DNA of 64,000 bases from JAVBKX01 sp031553835 (GTDB taxonomy: Bacteria; Bacteroidota; Bacteroidia; Bacteroidales; Azobacteroidaceae), in the NCBI GenBank assembly GCA_031553835.1, contig JAVBKX010000001.1, positions 42,832 to 106,831 of the forward strand, read 5' to 3'. The notes beneath the pieces are model-generated. The model saw nothing but the letters and a program-made list of their open reading frames with translations, ran no database searches and was not told the origin of the DNA. The translations under genes were made by a program, and so were the position numbers. Shown in pieces: positions 19,112 to 28,572 of this stretch (the stretch's first letter is position 1; every line of letters starts with the position of its first letter).

Positions 19112-20049
19112 CAAATTTTGATCCGTTCTATTTTTAAGCTCTTCAAATTAGTAGTACCTAATTTCAATGCTTCACCTTTTTCTATATGTCCCACATCTGC
19201 CAACGGCATTTTTTCTACCTGATTGAAAAATTGTAATGCAGCGGTATCAGCAGCAACAATATCAGAAGTAATAATTAATGTTTTAAGCAACGACACATCG
19301 TTTTCACTTTTCCCTTGCGGACCATTTTGGCGCATCACACGATAAGCATCGATAATGTTCAACACCGGCTTTTTGTTCCAGGTACAAACATCAGCAATAC
19401 ATTGTTGCAAATCATTGGCATGAAAAAACTGACGATCCCATACAATACCCATATAATTTTTCATGGCGATACTCATCTTGGCCCCCCCATGATTCTTCAA
19501 TACAGGCACATTGATCCAGGCATCTGCATCCAATAATGCTTCATGTATTTTCGTTTTCTTCAAACTCACTCCCTTTGGAAGATCCACTTCTTTATAATAT
19601 TGCTCGTCATGTCCGGGAGCCATTACACCCCCTGCCGCTTTCACCGCTTCGGCTATACCGCTGGTTTGATAACATTTTTGCCAGTTATCGCATGTGTGAT
19701 CAAAAACGGTCACTTTGGATGCTCCGGCGGCAAAACATTGTTTCACTAACGCCCCAATCAGTAGAGGATTAGTATTGGCAGCACGCTGCGGCGTTCGGTC
19801 CCAACCGATATTAGGTTTAATCACCACATGCTGGCCTTTTTTGATATATTTATTCAATCCGCCTAAAGCATTCAATGCCTTATTCAACATCACATCCGGT
19901 TCGCCACCCATTACAGCAACCATATCCGGCGATGCTTGTTCTACATTTACTTCATTATGAATCAATGAAGCATGTAACTTATCAAAACTTAAAACCGAAA
20001 GGGCAGCTGTAGCCATAGCGCCTTTCTTGAAAAATTCACGACGTTTCAT
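19111..20049 (-). CDS. Tat-exported DUF362 protein
   Basis: A 312-residue protein with a twin-arginine signal, MKRREFFKKGAMATAALSVL. The DUF362 body shows KPNIGWDRTPQRAANTNPLL, VTVFDHTCDNW and PVLKNHGGAKMSIAMKNYMG. No cysteine cluster of its own is evident, so the Fe-S function is supplied by the polyferredoxin whose start shares one base with this stop. The pair probably forms one periplasmic redox unit of unknown substrate. Confidence 0.9.
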   Translation of the reverse strand: MKRREFFKKGAMATAALSVLSFDKLHASLIHNEVNVEQASPDMVAVMGGEPDVMLNKALNALGGLNKYIKKGQHVVIKPNIGWDRTPQRAANTNPLLIGALVKQCFAAGASKVTVFDHTCDNWQKCYQTSGIAEAVKAAGGVMAPGHDEQYYKEVDLPKGVSLKKTKIHEALLDADAWINVPVLKNHGGAKMSIAMKNYMGIVWDRQFFHANDLQQCIADVCTWNKKPVLNIIDAYRVMRQNGPQGKSENDVSLLKTLIITSDIVAADTAALQFFNQVEKMPLADVGHIEKGEALKLGTTNLKSLKIERIKI

Positions 20050-20061
20050 ATTTAGTTATGA

Positions 20062-20084
20062 GTTACAAGTGACATGTTACAAGT
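20062..20084. repeat. Short direct repeat GTTACAAGT, two copies
   Basis: GTTACAAGT occurs at 20062-20070 and 20076-20084 in the 52-base gap between the DUF362 and phosphoribosyltransferase genes. No other signal is seen there. Confidence 0.5.
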
Positions 20085-20101
20085 ATATTCTCTGTATTTT
20101 A

Positions 20102-20497
20102 TTAAATAATCCAGGGAAATTTGAAACAATCTTCGTTGTACAAGGCATAATCGGCATTACCGTTAACGGCAAAAGTACGAATCAGTGCTGCCCCTTCCAA
20201 TAGAGATTGAGCGTATTTCAAAGTAACCCCCGTTTTTACACGATCTTCCACCAATAAAATTTTCCGATCTCTGAATTCAAAATCGACAGGAGACATCAAT
20301 CGGGGTGCATCATAGCGTGGACGCTGCTGCGGATCGCGTAAGTTTATCTTTAGCAATTGAACTTCAATATCTAACCGCTGATTTAAAATGGCAGCAGGAA
20401 TAATACCGCCATTGGCAATCGCGACTATAAGATCAAAGGTTTCTGTAAATTGAATATTCCGAAAACGATCCAGTACTTCATCAAAAGACTTCAACAC
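20102..20497 (-). CDS. Phosphoribosyltransferase-domain protein
   Basis: The start is a GTG at 20497 (or the TTG next to it); no ATG fits. The 131-residue protein has LIVAIANGGIIPAAIL and the PRPP-binding loop ILLVEDRVKTGVTLKYA, where the usual acidic pair is ED and the following loop is KTGVT. It is short for hypoxanthine-type enzymes and is closer to small uncharacterised PRTases. It follows the ECF S component gene by 14 bases. A salvage role with a transported base or nucleoside is possible but unproven. Confidence 0.8.
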   Translation of the reverse strand: MLKSFDEVLDRFRNIQFTETFDLIVAIANGGIIPAAILNQRLDIEVQLLKINLRDPQQRPRYDAPRLMSPVDFEFRDRKILLVEDRVKTGVTLKYAQSLLEGAALIRTFAVNGNADYALYNEDCFKFPWII

Positions 20498-20511
20498 ACT
20501 TCTCCACTACA

Positions 20512-21024
20512 TTAATATTTCGAAATCAGTTTCAACACACCATAACCGCCCAACACTTGAATCAACATACCCGGAATACCCAACCGGAAATCTTGTGCAG
20601 CAACAAAAAAATCTTTCACAATGGCCCATTCAACCAATGTACCCACCACTTGATATGCAAGGACAACGATCAACAATGACAGGATGGAAACTCCTTTTGA
20701 ACGTTGAGCAACCAAGGCGGCTGCAGATGCCAACAAGGTCGATTTTATCAAAATAACCGGCAACATCTCCGTTCCCGGCATTCCAAATAAATAATGGTTA
20801 GCCAATGGAGAAAAAAACGCAGTCATCAGACCAACTGTCCAACCGCATTTATAAGCTCCGATCAATGTGAAGAAATAAATGGGAAGCAACATCAATCCAC
20901 CATTAGGAACCAAATGGCACAACTGGGGCAATAACAAATTACCGGCCGTAAACAATATTGCAAATAAATAGGCTTTCACGTCATTGTATTGGAAAGCATA
21001 AGTCTTAATAGCGCTTGTAGTCAT
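20512..21024 (-). CDS. ECF-transporter S component-like membrane protein
   Basis: A 170-residue protein of about five to six helices. The layout PNGGLMLLPIYFFTLIGAYKCGW, then TAFFSPLANHYLFGMPG resembles the substrate-binding S component of energy-coupling-factor vitamin transporters. The ligand cannot be named. The neighbouring phosphoribosyltransferase hints at a nucleobase-like ligand, though a vitamin is equally possible. No A/A'/T subunits are in the window, as usual for a shared ECF module. Confidence 0.78.
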   Translation of the reverse strand: MTTSAIKTYAFQYNDVKAYLFAILFTAGNLLLPQLCHLVPNGGLMLLPIYFFTLIGAYKCGWTVGLMTAFFSPLANHYLFGMPGTEMLPVILIKSTLLASAAALVAQRSKGVSILSLLIVVLAYQVVGTLVEWAIVKDFFVAAQDFRLGIPGMLIQVLGGYGVLKLISKY

Positions 21025-21053
21025 AAAAATAGTTGTTAATAAAGATTATGATG

Positions 21054-21061
21054 CAAATGTA
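21054..21061 (-). promoter_or_regulatory. -7 element TACATTTG for the ECF S component operon
   Basis: Minus-strand match to TAnnTTTG 30 bases before the ATG at 21024. The nearest TTG is 24 bases further upstream, longer than ideal. Confidence 0.5.
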
Positions 21062-21144
21062 ATAATTTTAATCGAGAGAATATATCAATTGATGATTCGC
21101 AACGAATTGTAGCGTTTTTTAACAATACTTTTCAAAAAAATCAC

Positions 21145-21152
21145 TACCTTTG
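21145..21152 (+). promoter_or_regulatory. -7 element TACCTTTG of the susR-like gene
   Basis: Plus-strand TAnnTTTG match 29 bases before the ATG at 21181. It is divergent from the ECF promoter in the same gap. Confidence 0.55.
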
Positions 21153-21180
21153 AAAAAAGAAAATTACTCAATCTATCCTT

Positions 21181-22797
21181 ATGAAAGACCTGCTCTGCAT
21201 CTGCCTTTTGCAATTATCGACAATTTTATTTGGTTCTCCGAATGATAGTATTCAAAGCTCACTTGTTCAATTGGATGAATGTCTTTCGCACCAATCAGAG
21301 TATGAAAATGACAAGTTAATGCGTACGCAAATTTTAAAAGAGCAACTGGATTATTCTACATCTTTGACAGAACAATACCGCCTTGTAGCCAGCTTATATG
21401 AAGAATACAAGCTCTACAAATACGACTCCGCTTATTTTTATGCTGAAAAGATGATTGATCTGGCCCATCAAATGAACGACAGGAATAAGATAATCGAATC
21501 ACAAATATTAATGGCGTATTGTTGTCTGAATGCTGGATTATTTAAGGAATCCGACGAAATTGCCAAGCAAATTGATGCCGATGCACTGGACATTCACCAT
21601 CGAATTGTACTATACTCTTTTTTCGCCAAATTAAACCTGGATATGAGTGCTTCGATCGGTGTAGAACCTTACCGGACGAAATACACGCAAGAATGCATAA
21701 GGTATAGCCAATTGATTATCGACATGATAGGCAAAGACAATCCGGAAAGTTACCCATATTTTGTAAATATCTACCGGTGCCGGAAAGATTATCCTCAAGC
21801 TATTAATACAATACAGGTGCAACTGGCTTCCACCTCTATGGATGAACGCCGTAAATCATTAAATATTGGAGGGTTAGGACAATTTTATTTATTGATGGGG
21901 GATACGATTAATGCTCTTCCGTATTTATGTTATGCTGCGGTGGCCGATATCAAAGCTGTCATAAAAGAAACTCCCGCGTTGTGCATGTTGGCCGAAGTTA
22001 CTTATAATGAAGGTGATTTGAAGCATGCCTATACCTATGCACAAAAAGCTTTTGATGATGCGAATTTCTACAAAGCCCGTCATCGTAAAATAGAAGTGGG
22101 AAATGTGCTTCCTATCATTGAAAGAAGCCGGTTTGACATCATTGATAAACAAAACAAACATTTGTTGTATTTTGCAATCCTGGTATCTTTATTATTCATA
22201 TTATTTCTGGTATCTACCATTGTCATTTTCAGACAAATGAAACAATTGAAACAAGCTCGCCGACTCAATAAAAAACAGAATAAAGAATTACTTCGCATTA
22301 ATAAAAAACTGAAAGAAGCCGATCATATTAAGAATGGATATATCGGCTATTTTTTCAGCGTTAATTCTGCCTATATCGATAAAATTGAAACCTTTCAGAA
22401 ACTGGTAAGCAGGAAAATCATGAGCCGGCAATATGACGAACTTCCCAAATTATTTAAAAGCGAAGAAATCCAGAAAGAACGGGAAAATATGTTCTCCACT
22501 TTCGACCAGATATTTCTCCGGATATTTCCCAATTTCATTGGACAAGTAAATGATTTATTGAAAGAAGAATATCGTATTTCATTGAAATCAAAAGAGGTGC
22601 TCACTCCCGAAATGCGGATATTCGCTTTGATTCGCCTCGGCATTGCGGATGCTGAAAAAATTGCCAAATTTCTGAATTATTCCGTCAACACAATCAATAC
22701 TTATAAAACAAAAATAAAAAACCGTTCGATTGTGCCGAATGAACAATTTGAACAAAAAATCATGGAAATAGAATCAGTAAAGACCGAAACATTTTAA
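21181..22797 (+). CDS. susR: SusR-type membrane-spanning transcriptional regulator (DUF6377)
   Basis: A 538-residue protein, matching the size I recall for Bacteroides SusR. It has a signal-like N-terminus and a helical TPR-like sensor region (about 30-320). One membrane helix near 325-345 (YFAILVSLLFILFLVSTI) and a coiled linker (KQNKELLRINKKLKEAD) follow. The DUF6377 region ends in a LuxR-like helix-turn-helix, LTPEMRIFALIRLGIADAEKI ... YSVNTINTYKTKIKNRS. SusR responds to maltooligosaccharides and activates the sus operon. Its place directly before a starch-type locus supports the same role here. The gap 22798-22983 holds the likely target promoter. Confidence 0.87.
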   Translation: MKDLLCICLLQLSTILFGSPNDSIQSSLVQLDECLSHQSEYENDKLMRTQILKEQLDYSTSLTEQYRLVASLYEEYKLYKYDSAYFYAEKMIDLAHQMNDRNKIIESQILMAYCCLNAGLFKESDEIAKQIDADALDIHHRIVLYSFFAKLNLDMSASIGVEPYRTKYTQECIRYSQLIIDMIGKDNPESYPYFVNIYRCRKDYPQAINTIQVQLASTSMDERRKSLNIGGLGQFYLLMGDTINALPYLCYAAVADIKAVIKETPALCMLAEVTYNEGDLKHAYTYAQKAFDDANFYKARHRKIEVGNVLPIIERSRFDIIDKQNKHLLYFAILVSLLFILFLVSTIVIFRQMKQLKQARRLNKKQNKELLRINKKLKEADHIKNGYIGYFFSVNSAYIDKIETFQKLVSRKIMSRQYDELPKLFKSEEIQKERENMFSTFDQIFLRIFPNFIGQVNDLLKEEYRISLKSKEVLTPEMRIFALIRLGIADAEKIAKFLNYSVNTINTYKTKIKNRSIVPNEQFEQKIMEIESVKTETF

Positions 22798-22951
22798 TCC
22801 ATATTTCTCACATACAGTCATTATATTTCCTCATTTTAATTTTTCTAATTATCACCTGTATATAAACAAATTACATTCAAATACGTTCCTATTTTCATTA
22901 TATTTTCCTTATATATTCGATTGATTCCTTTTTATTGACTGGCAGAGCCGA

Positions 22952-22959
22952 TAAATTTG
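22952..22959 (+). promoter_or_regulatory. -7 element TAAATTTG at the head of the polysaccharide-utilisation operon
   Basis: It lies 25 bases before the esterase ATG at 22984. There is no well-spaced -33 element, as expected for an activator-dependent promoter. The gap upstream is rich in TTATATTTTCC-like tracts that could be SusR sites, but I cannot define a repeat. Confidence 0.5.
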
Positions 22960-22983
22960 CACTGTTACCAAATTTTATATGCC

Positions 22984-23925
22984 ATGAAATTATTAAGAAT
23001 ACAATTTACCTTATTAATTCTCTTATTGTTTGTTCCTTTTGCTCCTTTTGCTCAACAACAAGGAGAAAGTAGCCGGATTCAACAAAAAAAGCAATCCATG
23101 AACATATCGTCCGGAAGTATTCAACGATTTTACATCCACTCGGAATGGGTAGATTGTCGGAATATTGATGTTTGGTTACCGGAAAATTTTTCTGCCGGTA
23201 AAAAATATCCGGTATTATACATGCACGACGGACAAATGCTATTCGATTCGTCTAACGCCTGGAACAAAAAGGAATGGAAAGTGGACGAAACAGCCGGAGA
23301 ACTCATCGCACAAAATAAAATCCGGGAAGTCATTATTGTTGGCATTTGGCATAACGGAAATAAACGGCATTCAGAATATTTCCCTCAAAAATCAATCGAT
23401 TATATTGCCGAACCACAACGAAGCAATTTGATTTCCCTGATGCCCGATGGCCCTTTAGCCGACAATTATCTCCGATTTATTGTTACTGAACTCAAACCTT
23501 TTATCGATAGTACTTTTCCGACTTATCCGGATCAAGCGCATACATTTATTGCCGGATCCAGCATGGGGGGATTAATCTCCTTATATGCCCTGTGCGAATA
23601 TCCGGAAATATTTTCCGGCGCCGCCTGCCTGTCCTCGCATTGGATCGGAGGATTTGACTACAACGTTGAAATTCCCACGGGTATAAATGAATATTTAAAA
23701 AATAAACTGCCGGATCCTGCAAAGCATAAAATTTATTTTGATCACGGAACAGTAGGTTTGGATGCCAACTATCCCGATTTTCAAAAACTCGTCGATTCAA
23801 TCTTGAAACAAAAAAAATATAGCGATCAAACCACGCTTACTTTGGTATTCCCCGGCGATGATCACAATGAAAATTGCTGGTCTGCCCGTTTGGATCGACC
23901 GTTGATTTTTCTCTTGAAACTCTAA
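22984..23925 (+). CDS. Secreted esterase-family alpha/beta hydrolase
   Basis: The ATG at 22984 gives a signal peptide (MKLLRIQFTLLILLLFVPF ... FAQQ). The body is a PF00756-type esterase: NIDVWLPENFSAGKKYPVLYMHDGQ, nucleophile Ser in IAGSSMGGLISLYALCEYP, and a late His in FPGDDHNENCW. Relatives include feruloyl and acetyl esterases and enterochelin-esterase-like proteins. It opens the operon 58 bases before susC, so it probably removes ester groups from the imported glycan, or acts on an oligosaccharide. The true substrate is unknown. Confidence 0.85.
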   Translation: MKLLRIQFTLLILLLFVPFAPFAQQQGESSRIQQKKQSMNISSGSIQRFYIHSEWVDCRNIDVWLPENFSAGKKYPVLYMHDGQMLFDSSNAWNKKEWKVDETAGELIAQNKIREVIIVGIWHNGNKRHSEYFPQKSIDYIAEPQRSNLISLMPDGPLADNYLRFIVTELKPFIDSTFPTYPDQAHTFIAGSSMGGLISLYALCEYPEIFSGAACLSSHWIGGFDYNVEIPTGINEYLKNKLPDPAKHKIYFDHGTVGLDANYPDFQKLVDSILKQKKYSDQTTLTLVFPGDDHNENCWSARLDRPLIFLLKL

Positions 23926-23983
23926 ATTTAATTATAAACTAAAAGCACACAGTTATGAATCTTCTAAATCTAAATCTAAACCT

Positions 23984-26941
23984 ATGCAAACATGTCAATT
24001 GAAACTCGCATGTGTGTTTAGCATGCTGATATTGTCGGTAGCAGGATTATTTGCGCAGACAATACAAATCAAAGGAACTGCTTCCGACAATGAGGGTGTA
24101 ACATTGCCTGGGGTTTCTATTCTTGTCAAAGGAACTACAACAAGAACCATTACGGATGTCGAGGGGCATTATTCGATTGCAGTTCCCGGAAACCAGTCTG
24201 TTCTTGTTTTTTCGTACATTGGCTATCAACCGGTCGAAATAAATGTAGGAAACCAGACGACGATCAACGTAGTTTTTAATGAAACTTCAATTCTATTGGA
24301 TGATTTGGTCGTAATCGGATACGGCACTGTGAAGAAAAAGGATTTAACCGGCTCTGTTACGCAAGTCAGTGAAAAAGAATTTCAAAAAGGAGTTGCCACA
24401 CCCGATCGTATGATTTTGGGAAAAGTGGCGGGAGTGCAGGTTACTCCAAACGGCGGTGCACCGGGTTCGGGTAGCCGTATCCGCATCCGTGGGGCATCTT
24501 CTCTTTCAGCAAACAACGATCCGTTGATCATCATTGATGGTGTTCCGTTGGAAAACAGCAGTGTTGCCGGTTCTCCGAGTTTATTGAGTACCCTCAATCC
24601 CAACGACATCGAATCAATGAATATCTTGAAGGACGCTTCTGCTACTGCTATTTACGGTAATAGGGCCTCAAATGGCATTATCATCATCACCACCAAACAG
24701 GCCAAATACGGACAAAAAACAAAAGTGGAATTCAGTACACAATTTTCAACTTCTACGCTATCTAAAAGTCCGGATGTACTATCTGCCGATCAAATACGGA
24801 ATATTGTTACTAACAGTCCGCTTAGCAACAATGATTATAGAGCAATGTTAGGAACCGCAAATACCAACTGGCAGGATGAGATATACCAAACGTCATTCGG
24901 GACAGATAACAACCTGACCATTTCAGGCGCTACAGCTACGACTCCTTATCGTTTTTCTTTCGGATATTTGAAAGAAAACGGAGTACTGAAAAGCGGCAGC
25001 ATGGAACGTTTTACGGTCGGAACTAATTTGAATCCCCGTTATTTCGACGACAAACTAAAAATAGACATCAGTCTGAAAGGTAGCGGTGTCAATAATAAAT
25101 TTGCCAATACAGGAGCAATCGAAGGTGCGATGGGATTTGATCCCACACAATCGGTCAGGGCTCCGGGATTTGATAAATATGGAGGATATTATACTTGGCT
25201 ATTAAATGATGGCAGTGTGAATACACAGGCTTTTGCCAATCCTGTGGCATTATTGAATACTTACGACAATACTGCAACCGTATTAAGAGGAATTGCTTCT
25301 GGTCAGGCAGATTACAGAATGCATTTCCTTCCTGAACTGAGAGCAAACCTGAATCTTTCTTATGATTATGCTCAAGGCTATGGAAATGTGAGTGTGCCGG
25401 AATGGGCATCTTATGATTATAACAGGGGTGGAAGAAACTCTGATTATGGCAACTACAAAACCAACAAGTTATTTGAGTTTTATTTGAACTATGCCAAACA
25501 ATTCGATGTCATCAAAAGTTTTGTGGATCTAACTGCTGGATATACGTATCAGGATTGGCTCTCGCATAACGAACACTTCCAAGATTATACAGCGGAAGGA
25601 AAACCGTATGGCGATGCTCCGACTTATCCATACGATGAAAATCAGCATACCTTGATTTCATTCTTTGGACGCTTGAATTATTCATTAATGGATAAATATT
25701 TGCTGACAGCAACGATCCGCAGGGACGGTTCCTCACGGTTTGCACCTGATGTTCGTTGGGGTAATTTTCCTTCTGTCGCTCTGGCATGGCATATCAGTGA
25801 AGAAGGTTTTTTGAAAAATATATCGGCGATTAACGATTTGAAGTTACGTTTTGGTTATGGCGAAACGGGACAACAAGATATTGCTAATGATTACGGTTAT
25901 ATTCCTTATTACAGACAAAGTAATACACAAACCCAATACCAATTCGGAGATCGATATTATTATATGTACCGTCCCGAAGCATACGATGAAGGTATCCGGT
26001 GGGAAAGCACGGCCACCACTAACGTTGCTTTGGATTATGCGATTTGGAATAACAGGATATACGGAAGTCTCGATTTTTATATTAAAAAATCGAAAGACTT
26101 GTTGAATTGGATCGATATTGCGGCCGGAACTAATTTCAGTGATAAGTTGACCACCAATATCGGGGATATGGAAAATAAGGGGATGGAATTTTCGGCGAAT
26201 GTGATTCCTGTACAAACAAAAGACTGGAATTGGGACATTGGTTTCAATTTGGCGTATAACAAGAATAAGATAACCAAATTGACGATGTTTGATAATCCCA
26301 ATTACAAAGGCGCTCAAACTGGCGGAATGGGATATGGCACTTATTTGCAGATGCAAAGCGTAGGATATCCGCTCAATTCATTTTTCCTGTACAGACAGAT
26401 ATATAACGAGAACGGAAATCCTCTCGAAGGCGTATATGCTGATTTAGATGAAAATGGAACAGTTAACGATGATGATAAAAGACATATTAAATCTTCGGAA
26501 CCAATACTGACAGGAGGACTCAGCACAACGGTTACTTATAAAAAATGGTCGTTAAGCACTGGCATCAGAGGAAGCTACGGAAATTATATATATAACGGTA
26601 TCAATGCTATTTATGCTAATTACGGAACATTATTCAGCGCCAGCAAAAGTATTGTCAATGTGCCTGCCAGCATATTGGAAAGTAATTTCCGCTATCAGGA
26701 GCAATACTCCGATTATTACTTAGAAAATGCTTCCTTTTTGAAGATGGATAACCTCAGCCTGACTTACAATTTCGGCAAAGTATTCAATGACTTGGTTGAT
26801 CTTCGTGGAACTTTCGGGGTACAGAATGTATTTACCATTACCAAATATTCAGGACCCGATCCTGAAATTGCAAATGGTATTGACAGAAACTTTTATCTAC
26901 GCCCGAGAATATTTGCTTTGGGATTTAACCTCACATTTTAA
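23984..26941 (+). CDS. susC: SusC-like TonB-dependent outer-membrane receptor
   Basis: A 985-residue protein. It has a signal peptide to about residue 25 (LFAQ), a carboxypeptidase-regulatory-like domain (GTASDNEGVTLPGVSILVKG) and a TonB-box-like LDDLVVIGYGTVKKKDLTGSV. The plug domain includes RIRGASSLSANNDPLIIIDG and ILKDASATAIYGNRASNGI, and a long beta-barrel ends in ALGFNLTF with the terminal Phe expected of outer-membrane proteins. It imports oligosaccharides together with the SusD-like lipoprotein encoded 18 bases downstream. Linkage to susR, susE and susA points to alpha-glucans. Confidence 0.96.
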   Translation: MQTCQLKLACVFSMLILSVAGLFAQTIQIKGTASDNEGVTLPGVSILVKGTTTRTITDVEGHYSIAVPGNQSVLVFSYIGYQPVEINVGNQTTINVVFNETSILLDDLVVIGYGTVKKKDLTGSVTQVSEKEFQKGVATPDRMILGKVAGVQVTPNGGAPGSGSRIRIRGASSLSANNDPLIIIDGVPLENSSVAGSPSLLSTLNPNDIESMNILKDASATAIYGNRASNGIIIITTKQAKYGQKTKVEFSTQFSTSTLSKSPDVLSADQIRNIVTNSPLSNNDYRAMLGTANTNWQDEIYQTSFGTDNNLTISGATATTPYRFSFGYLKENGVLKSGSMERFTVGTNLNPRYFDDKLKIDISLKGSGVNNKFANTGAIEGAMGFDPTQSVRAPGFDKYGGYYTWLLNDGSVNTQAFANPVALLNTYDNTATVLRGIASGQADYRMHFLPELRANLNLSYDYAQGYGNVSVPEWASYDYNRGGRNSDYGNYKTNKLFEFYLNYAKQFDVIKSFVDLTAGYTYQDWLSHNEHFQDYTAEGKPYGDAPTYPYDENQHTLISFFGRLNYSLMDKYLLTATIRRDGSSRFAPDVRWGNFPSVALAWHISEEGFLKNISAINDLKLRFGYGETGQQDIANDYGYIPYYRQSNTQTQYQFGDRYYYMYRPEAYDEGIRWESTATTNVALDYAIWNNRIYGSLDFYIKKSKDLLNWIDIAAGTNFSDKLTTNIGDMENKGMEFSANVIPVQTKDWNWDIGFNLAYNKNKITKLTMFDNPNYKGAQTGGMGYGTYLQMQSVGYPLNSFFLYRQIYNENGNPLEGVYADLDENGTVNDDDKRHIKSSEPILTGGLSTTVTYKKWSLSTGIRGSYGNYIYNGINAIYANYGTLFSASKSIVNVPASILESNFRYQEQYSDYYLENASFLKMDNLSLTYNFGKVFNDLVDLRGTFGVQNVFTITKYSGPDPEIANGIDRNFYLRPRIFALGFNLTF

Positions 26942-26959
26942 TTTTCAAATAATATACAT

Positions 26960-28555
26960 ATGAAATCTTCATATATCAATTTGCTGCTTCTGCTCTGCTT
27001 CGTCGCGGTTTCGTGTACGGACGATTTAGACAGGTATCCCGTCAACGGTAATTCTGCGGATAAAGTATATTCTTCCTTCGAAGGATATAAAAGCGTACTC
27101 GCTAAAGTATATGGTTCTTTTTCGACACCTCTTAACGAAGGTCCAGCCGGTTTTTACGACTTATCCGGTGCCGCTGAAGGTGATTTTCTCCGGGCTTTCT
27201 TCAATATGCAATCGTTGACAACCGAAGAAGGGATTACAACATGGTCGGACAATGGCTTACATGACCTGAATTTCATGACCTGGTCGTCAAGTAATCCGTT
27301 TATCACCGGTTTATATGCCCGTTCTCTTTATCAGATAACTTTAGTCAACGAATTTCTCAGAGAATCTGCCGGTGATAACTTAAGTCAGCGCGGCATATCG
27401 AAAAGCGATACTGAGGAAATCCAATATTTTCGAGCTGAGGCACGTTTCCTGAGAGCATTTCAATATTGGGTGCTGATGGACTTGTATGGTAATCCGCCTT
27501 TTGTGGATGAAAATTCGCCCATCGGCAAAATCACACCGTCTCAAATACAAAGAAAAGATTTATTTGATTATATCGAAACGGAATTATTGGAAATCCAGAC
27601 ACAATTAAAAGCCGCACGCACAAACGAATATGGAAGAGTTGACCAGGGCGCATGTTGGGCTTTGCTTGCCAGAATGTATCTCAATGCTGAAGTTTATACA
27701 GGTACGCCCCGCTACACTGATGCTGTAACTTTTGCAAACAAAGTCATCGAGGCGGGCTACGCGCTGAAACAAAATTATGAGCACCTTTTCCTGGCCGATA
27801 ACAACAAAAACAATCCGGAAATGATTTTTTCCATTAATTATGATGGACTTACAAATCAAAATTATGGCGGTATGTGCTATCTCATCAACGCTTCATTCAT
27901 GGCAACAAGAGAAGACGAACCTGGCGTCAATTTTCGAGAATATTACGGAATGGGAGGTAATGGTGGCTGGTTTGGCAACCGCTCACGGAAAGAGCTTCCT
28001 GCAAAATTCGTTCCCGGAGATAAACGCTCTTTGTTTGTCGGTAAAAAAGCCGATGCTGAAGATGTAGGCAATTTTACAGATGGTTTGGGTGTAGCCAAAT
28101 TCCGGAATGTTACTTCCGGAGGGGTATATGGTTCAGCGTATGACCTGGCTTTCCCTGATACCGATTTTCCATTGTTCAGATTAGCCGAAATGTATTTTAT
28201 TTATGCTGAAAGTGTTGTACGAGGTGCCTCTAACGGCAATATAAATAATGCTTTAACGTATATGAATGACATCAGAAAACGTGCCTTTGGTGATGAAGCA
28301 CATAATTTTTCGACTTCTACACTGACATTAGACAACCTATTGGATGAAAGGTCAAGGGAATTGTATTGGGAATGTTTCCGCCGCACTGATTTAGTTCGAT
28401 ATGGACGATTTACTTCCGGAACTTATGTATGGCAATGGAAAGGCGGAGAGAAAAATGGAATAGGTGTTGAGAATTATCGCAACCTCTTCCCCATCCCATC
28501 TACCGACATCATGGCAAATCCTAATTTGAAACAAAATCCGGGATATTTAGATTAA
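26960..28555 (+). CDS. susD: SusD/RagB-like glycan-binding lipoprotein
   Basis: A 531-residue protein with a lipoprotein signal (LLLCFVAVSC, Cys at about 19). SusD-family features are LYARSLYQITLVNEFLRE, EARFLRAFQYWVLMDLYGNPPFV, GACWALLARMYLNAEVYTG, and the C-terminal DLVRYGRFT ... NYRNLFPIPSTDIMANPNLKQNPGY. It caps the SusC barrel at the cell surface and binds the incoming glycan. Spacing is 18 bases to susC and 17 to the susE-like gene. Confidence 0.96.
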   Translation: MKSSYINLLLLLCFVAVSCTDDLDRYPVNGNSADKVYSSFEGYKSVLAKVYGSFSTPLNEGPAGFYDLSGAAEGDFLRAFFNMQSLTTEEGITTWSDNGLHDLNFMTWSSSNPFITGLYARSLYQITLVNEFLRESAGDNLSQRGISKSDTEEIQYFRAEARFLRAFQYWVLMDLYGNPPFVDENSPIGKITPSQIQRKDLFDYIETELLEIQTQLKAARTNEYGRVDQGACWALLARMYLNAEVYTGTPRYTDAVTFANKVIEAGYALKQNYEHLFLADNNKNNPEMIFSINYDGLTNQNYGGMCYLINASFMATREDEPGVNFREYYGMGGNGGWFGNRSRKELPAKFVPGDKRSLFVGKKADAEDVGNFTDGLGVAKFRNVTSGGVYGSAYDLAFPDTDFPLFRLAEMYFIYAESVVRGASNGNINNALTYMNDIRKRAFGDEAHNFSTSTLTLDNLLDERSRELYWECFRRTDLVRYGRFTSGTYVWQWKGGEKNGIGVENYRNLFPIPSTDIMANPNLKQNPGYLD

Positions 28556-28572
28556 ATATAAAAAAATAAGAA

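Noticed and set aside
25844..26356. 170-codon minus-strand ORF inside susC
   Set aside because: Antisense to a firmly identified susC gene and without any recognisable motif; a shadow frame.
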